Below, piece after piece: positions 5,937 to 6,894 of a DNA stretch of 6,894 nucleotides. Source of the DNA: Aquifex aeolicus. GTDB taxonomy: Bacteria > Aquificota > Aquificia > Aquificales > Aquificaceae. The position numbers and the translations under genes are program-made. The notes under the pieces were generated by a model, which was not told the origin of the DNA, did no database searches, and was given only the letters and a program-made list of their open reading frames with translations. Position 1 is the first letter of the stretch, and each line of letters starts with the position of its first letter. The stretch covers positions 1-6,894 of the forward strand of contig DRNB01000034.1 in the NCBI GenBank assembly GCA_011375045.1, given 5' to 3'.

Positions 5937-5942
5937 AGGAGG
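5937..5942 (+). promoter_or_regulatory. Shine-Dalgarno sequence of rplU
   Basis: AGGAGG with a 6-base gap before the ATG at 5949. It fixes the L21 start and rules out the in-frame TTG at 5913, which lies upstream of and next to the -10 element. Confidence 0.85.
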
Positions 5943-5948
5943 TTATCC

Positions 5949-6245
5949 ATGTATGCGGTTATAAAAACTGGAGGAAAGCAGTTCAGGGTAGAGCCGGGGA
6001 TGAGGCTAAAGGTGGAGAAGATCGAAGGGGAGCAGGGTTCGACTGTGGAGTTCGAACCCCTCATGATCAGAAAGGAGGACGGAGCGGTAGAGTTCAACAG
6101 GGGAAAGGTGGTAGCAGAGATCCTCTCCCACGGCAGGGGAAAGAAGGTTACGGTGTTCAAATACAAACCCAAAAAGAACTACAAGAGATGGAAGGGGCAC
6201 AGACAACCCTATACGGAGATACTTATCAGGGAGATTAAATTATAA
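5949..6245 (+). CDS. rplU: 50S ribosomal protein L21
   Basis: L21 binds 23S rRNA in the large ribosomal subunit. The 98-residue product matches the usual length of about 100. Its N-terminus MYAVIKTGGKQFRVEPG is the classic L21 signature. The basic C-terminal half, with KVTVFKYKPKKNYKRWKGHRQ at about 71-91, includes the conserved YKxKKxYxRxxGHRQ rRNA-binding stretch and ends in TEILIREIKL. The start at 5949 is set by the strong ribosome-binding site and by homology. rpmA follows after 18 bases, the standard rplU-rpmA pair. The predicted leader is too short to hold a structured L21 autoregulatory RNA element. Confidence 0.97.
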   Translation: MYAVIKTGGKQFRVEPGMRLKVEKIEGEQGSTVEFEPLMIRKEDGAVEFNRGKVVAEILSHGRGKKVTVFKYKPKKNYKRWKGHRQPYTEILIREIKL

Positions 6246-6263
6246 AGAGGAGGTTTGTGAACT

Positions 6264-6551
6264 ATGGCTTCTAAGGCAAGCGGAGGTTCTACGAGGAACG
6301 GGCGGGACAGTCATTCGAAGAGGCTCGGTGTTAAAAGATACGGAGGGCAGTTTGTAAGGGCAGGCAACGTGCTTGTGAGGCAGAGAGGAACGAGGATATA
6401 TCCGGGCAGGAACGTGGGCATGGGTTCCGACTTCACCCTCTTTGCCCTGAAGGACGGTTTCGTTCACTTCGAAAGAAGGAGAAACAAGAAGTGGGTCAGC
6501 GTCCTGACCCCTGAGGAGTGGGAAGCGCTCCACAACGGAAAAGGAAGCTGA
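6264..6551 (+). CDS. rpmA: 50S ribosomal protein L27
   Basis: L27 sits near the peptidyl transferase centre, its flexible N-terminal tail reaching towards the tRNA ends. The 95-residue product carries the family signature GGSTRNGRDS at 7-16, followed by RLGVKRYGGQ, RAGNVLVRQRGTRIYPG and NVGMGSDFTLFALKDG. The N-terminus is MASKASGG, already in the mature form, with no cleavable extension of the kind found in many Firmicutes. GGAGGT lies 9 bases before the ATG. The C-terminal tail LTPEEWEALHNGKGS is somewhat longer than in many L27 proteins. It is co-transcribed with rplU and is followed by a small hairpin terminator. Confidence 0.97.
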   Translation: MASKASGGSTRNGRDSHSKRLGVKRYGGQFVRAGNVLVRQRGTRIYPGRNVGMGSDFTLFALKDGFVHFERRRNKKWVSVLTPEEWEALHNGKGS

Positions 6552-6570
6552 TACTTAAACACCGCCTCCT

Positions 6571-6592
6571 CCGGCTCCCGCCGGTTATTTAT
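6571..6592 (+). terminator. Short intrinsic terminator after rpmA
   Basis: CCGGC, a TCCC loop and GCCGG form a perfect 5-base-pair GC stem (6571-6584), followed by the T-rich TTATTTAT. The stem is short and the T-run is interrupted, so termination may be only partial. Its position, 19 bases after the rpmA stop codon, supports the call. Confidence 0.55.
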
Positions 6593-6595
6593 ACT
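6590..6595 (+). promoter_or_regulatory. Possible -10 element of nadE
   Basis: TATACT (4/6 match to TATAAT) overlaps the T-rich tail of the terminator. The expected start point, about 7 bases downstream, falls at 6602-6603, essentially on the nadE ATG. No convincing -35 box is visible. Confidence 0.4.
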
Positions 6596-6602
6596 AAAAT
6601 TC

Positions 6603-6894
6603 ATGCTCAACGTTACCCTTGCTCAGATAAATCCAGTCGTTGGAGACTTAGAGGGGAACCTCCGGAAGATCCTCGAGGCTGTCAGGAGCTGTGAGGCGGA
6701 GAGCCACCTGATAGTGTTTCCCGAGCTCGCCCTCAGCGGATATCCGCCCGAGGATCTTCTCCTCAGGATCGACTTCCTCAGGGATTGCAGAAGGACGCTG
6801 GAGGAACTCAGGTCGAAAACGAGGGATAGCGGGGCTGTCTTAGCTGTCGGGGCGCCTTTCTACGAGGGGGATCTCTTCAACTCCCTGATCCTTC
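6603..6894 (+). CDS. nadE: Glutamine-dependent NAD+ synthase, N-terminal glutaminase domain (partial)
   Basis: This enzyme amidates nicotinic acid adenine dinucleotide to NAD+, using ammonia that its nitrilase-type N-terminal domain releases from glutamine. Only the first 97 codons are present; the gene runs off the right edge. MLNVTLAQINPVVGDLEGN is the typical nitrilase-domain opening. FPELALSGYPPEDLLLR at 39-55 is the NAD synthetase glutaminase signature, with Glu41 as the catalytic glutamate. The catalytic lysine and cysteine and the C-terminal synthetase domain lie outside the window. There is no ribosome-binding site before the ATG, and the -10-like box next to it suggests a leaderless mRNA. 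Other nitrilase-family enzymes are possible, but the GYPPEDLLLR block favours NadE. Confidence 0.92.
   Translation, partial: MLNVTLAQINPVVGDLEGNLRKILEAVRSCEAESHLIVFPELALSGYPPEDLLLRIDFLRDCRRTLEELRSKTRDSGAVLAVGAPFYEGDLFNSLIL

Noticed and set aside
5913..5948. In-frame N-terminal extension of L21 from a TTG at 5913
   Set aside because: It lies upstream of the predicted start point and overlaps the TATAAT box, has no ribosome-binding site, and L21 proteins begin at MYAVIKTGGKQ.
5872..5948. Purine riboswitch upstream of purL
   Set aside because: Only 77 bases lie between purL and rplU, and they hold the rplU promoter and ribosome-binding site; no purine aptamer core is visible.

Overview
This 6.9 kb window looks like chromosomal DNA of a thermophilic bacterium, most likely from the Aquificota. 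The case rests on the L27 N-terminus (MASKASGGSTRNGRDS), frequent AGG/AGA arginine and ATA isoleucine codons, Lys/Glu-rich proteins and a bacterial archaemetzincin. The genus cannot be fixed from this sequence. Coding density is very high: the largest gaps without a gene are about 110, 77, 63 and 51 bases. No mobile element, CRISPR array, tRNA or rRNA gene is visible.

Layout, left to right. (1) Minus strand, running off the left edge: feoA and the GTPase-domain end of feoB, the ferrous iron importer, behind a good sigma70-type promoter. (2) Plus strand, divergent from feoA: a cytoplasmic glycerophosphodiester phosphodiesterase and, 15 bases later, a YajR-type major facilitator protein. (3) Minus strand, convergent with the MFS gene and overlapping its 3' end by 30 bases: a tightly packed purL-lspA-amzA cluster (purine synthesis, lipoprotein signal peptidase, archaemetzincin). 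(4) Plus strand, divergent from purL: rplU-rpmA (ribosomal proteins L21 and L27) behind a perfect TATAAT extended -10 promoter, then a small hairpin terminator. (5) The 5' end of a glutamine-dependent NAD+ synthase gene, running off the right edge.

Most genes are housekeeping and belong to known families; I see no clearly new multi-gene system. The points worth a second look are local. The lspA first transmembrane segment is encoded upstream of any ATG/GTG/TTG codon. AGAT/ATCT half-sites cluster on the feoAB promoter. Several genes have -10-like boxes so close to the start codon that leaderless or near-leaderless mRNAs are suggested. A hairpin-forming repeat lies in the yajR/amzA convergent overlap, and the archaemetzincin sits in a bacterial purL-lspA cluster.
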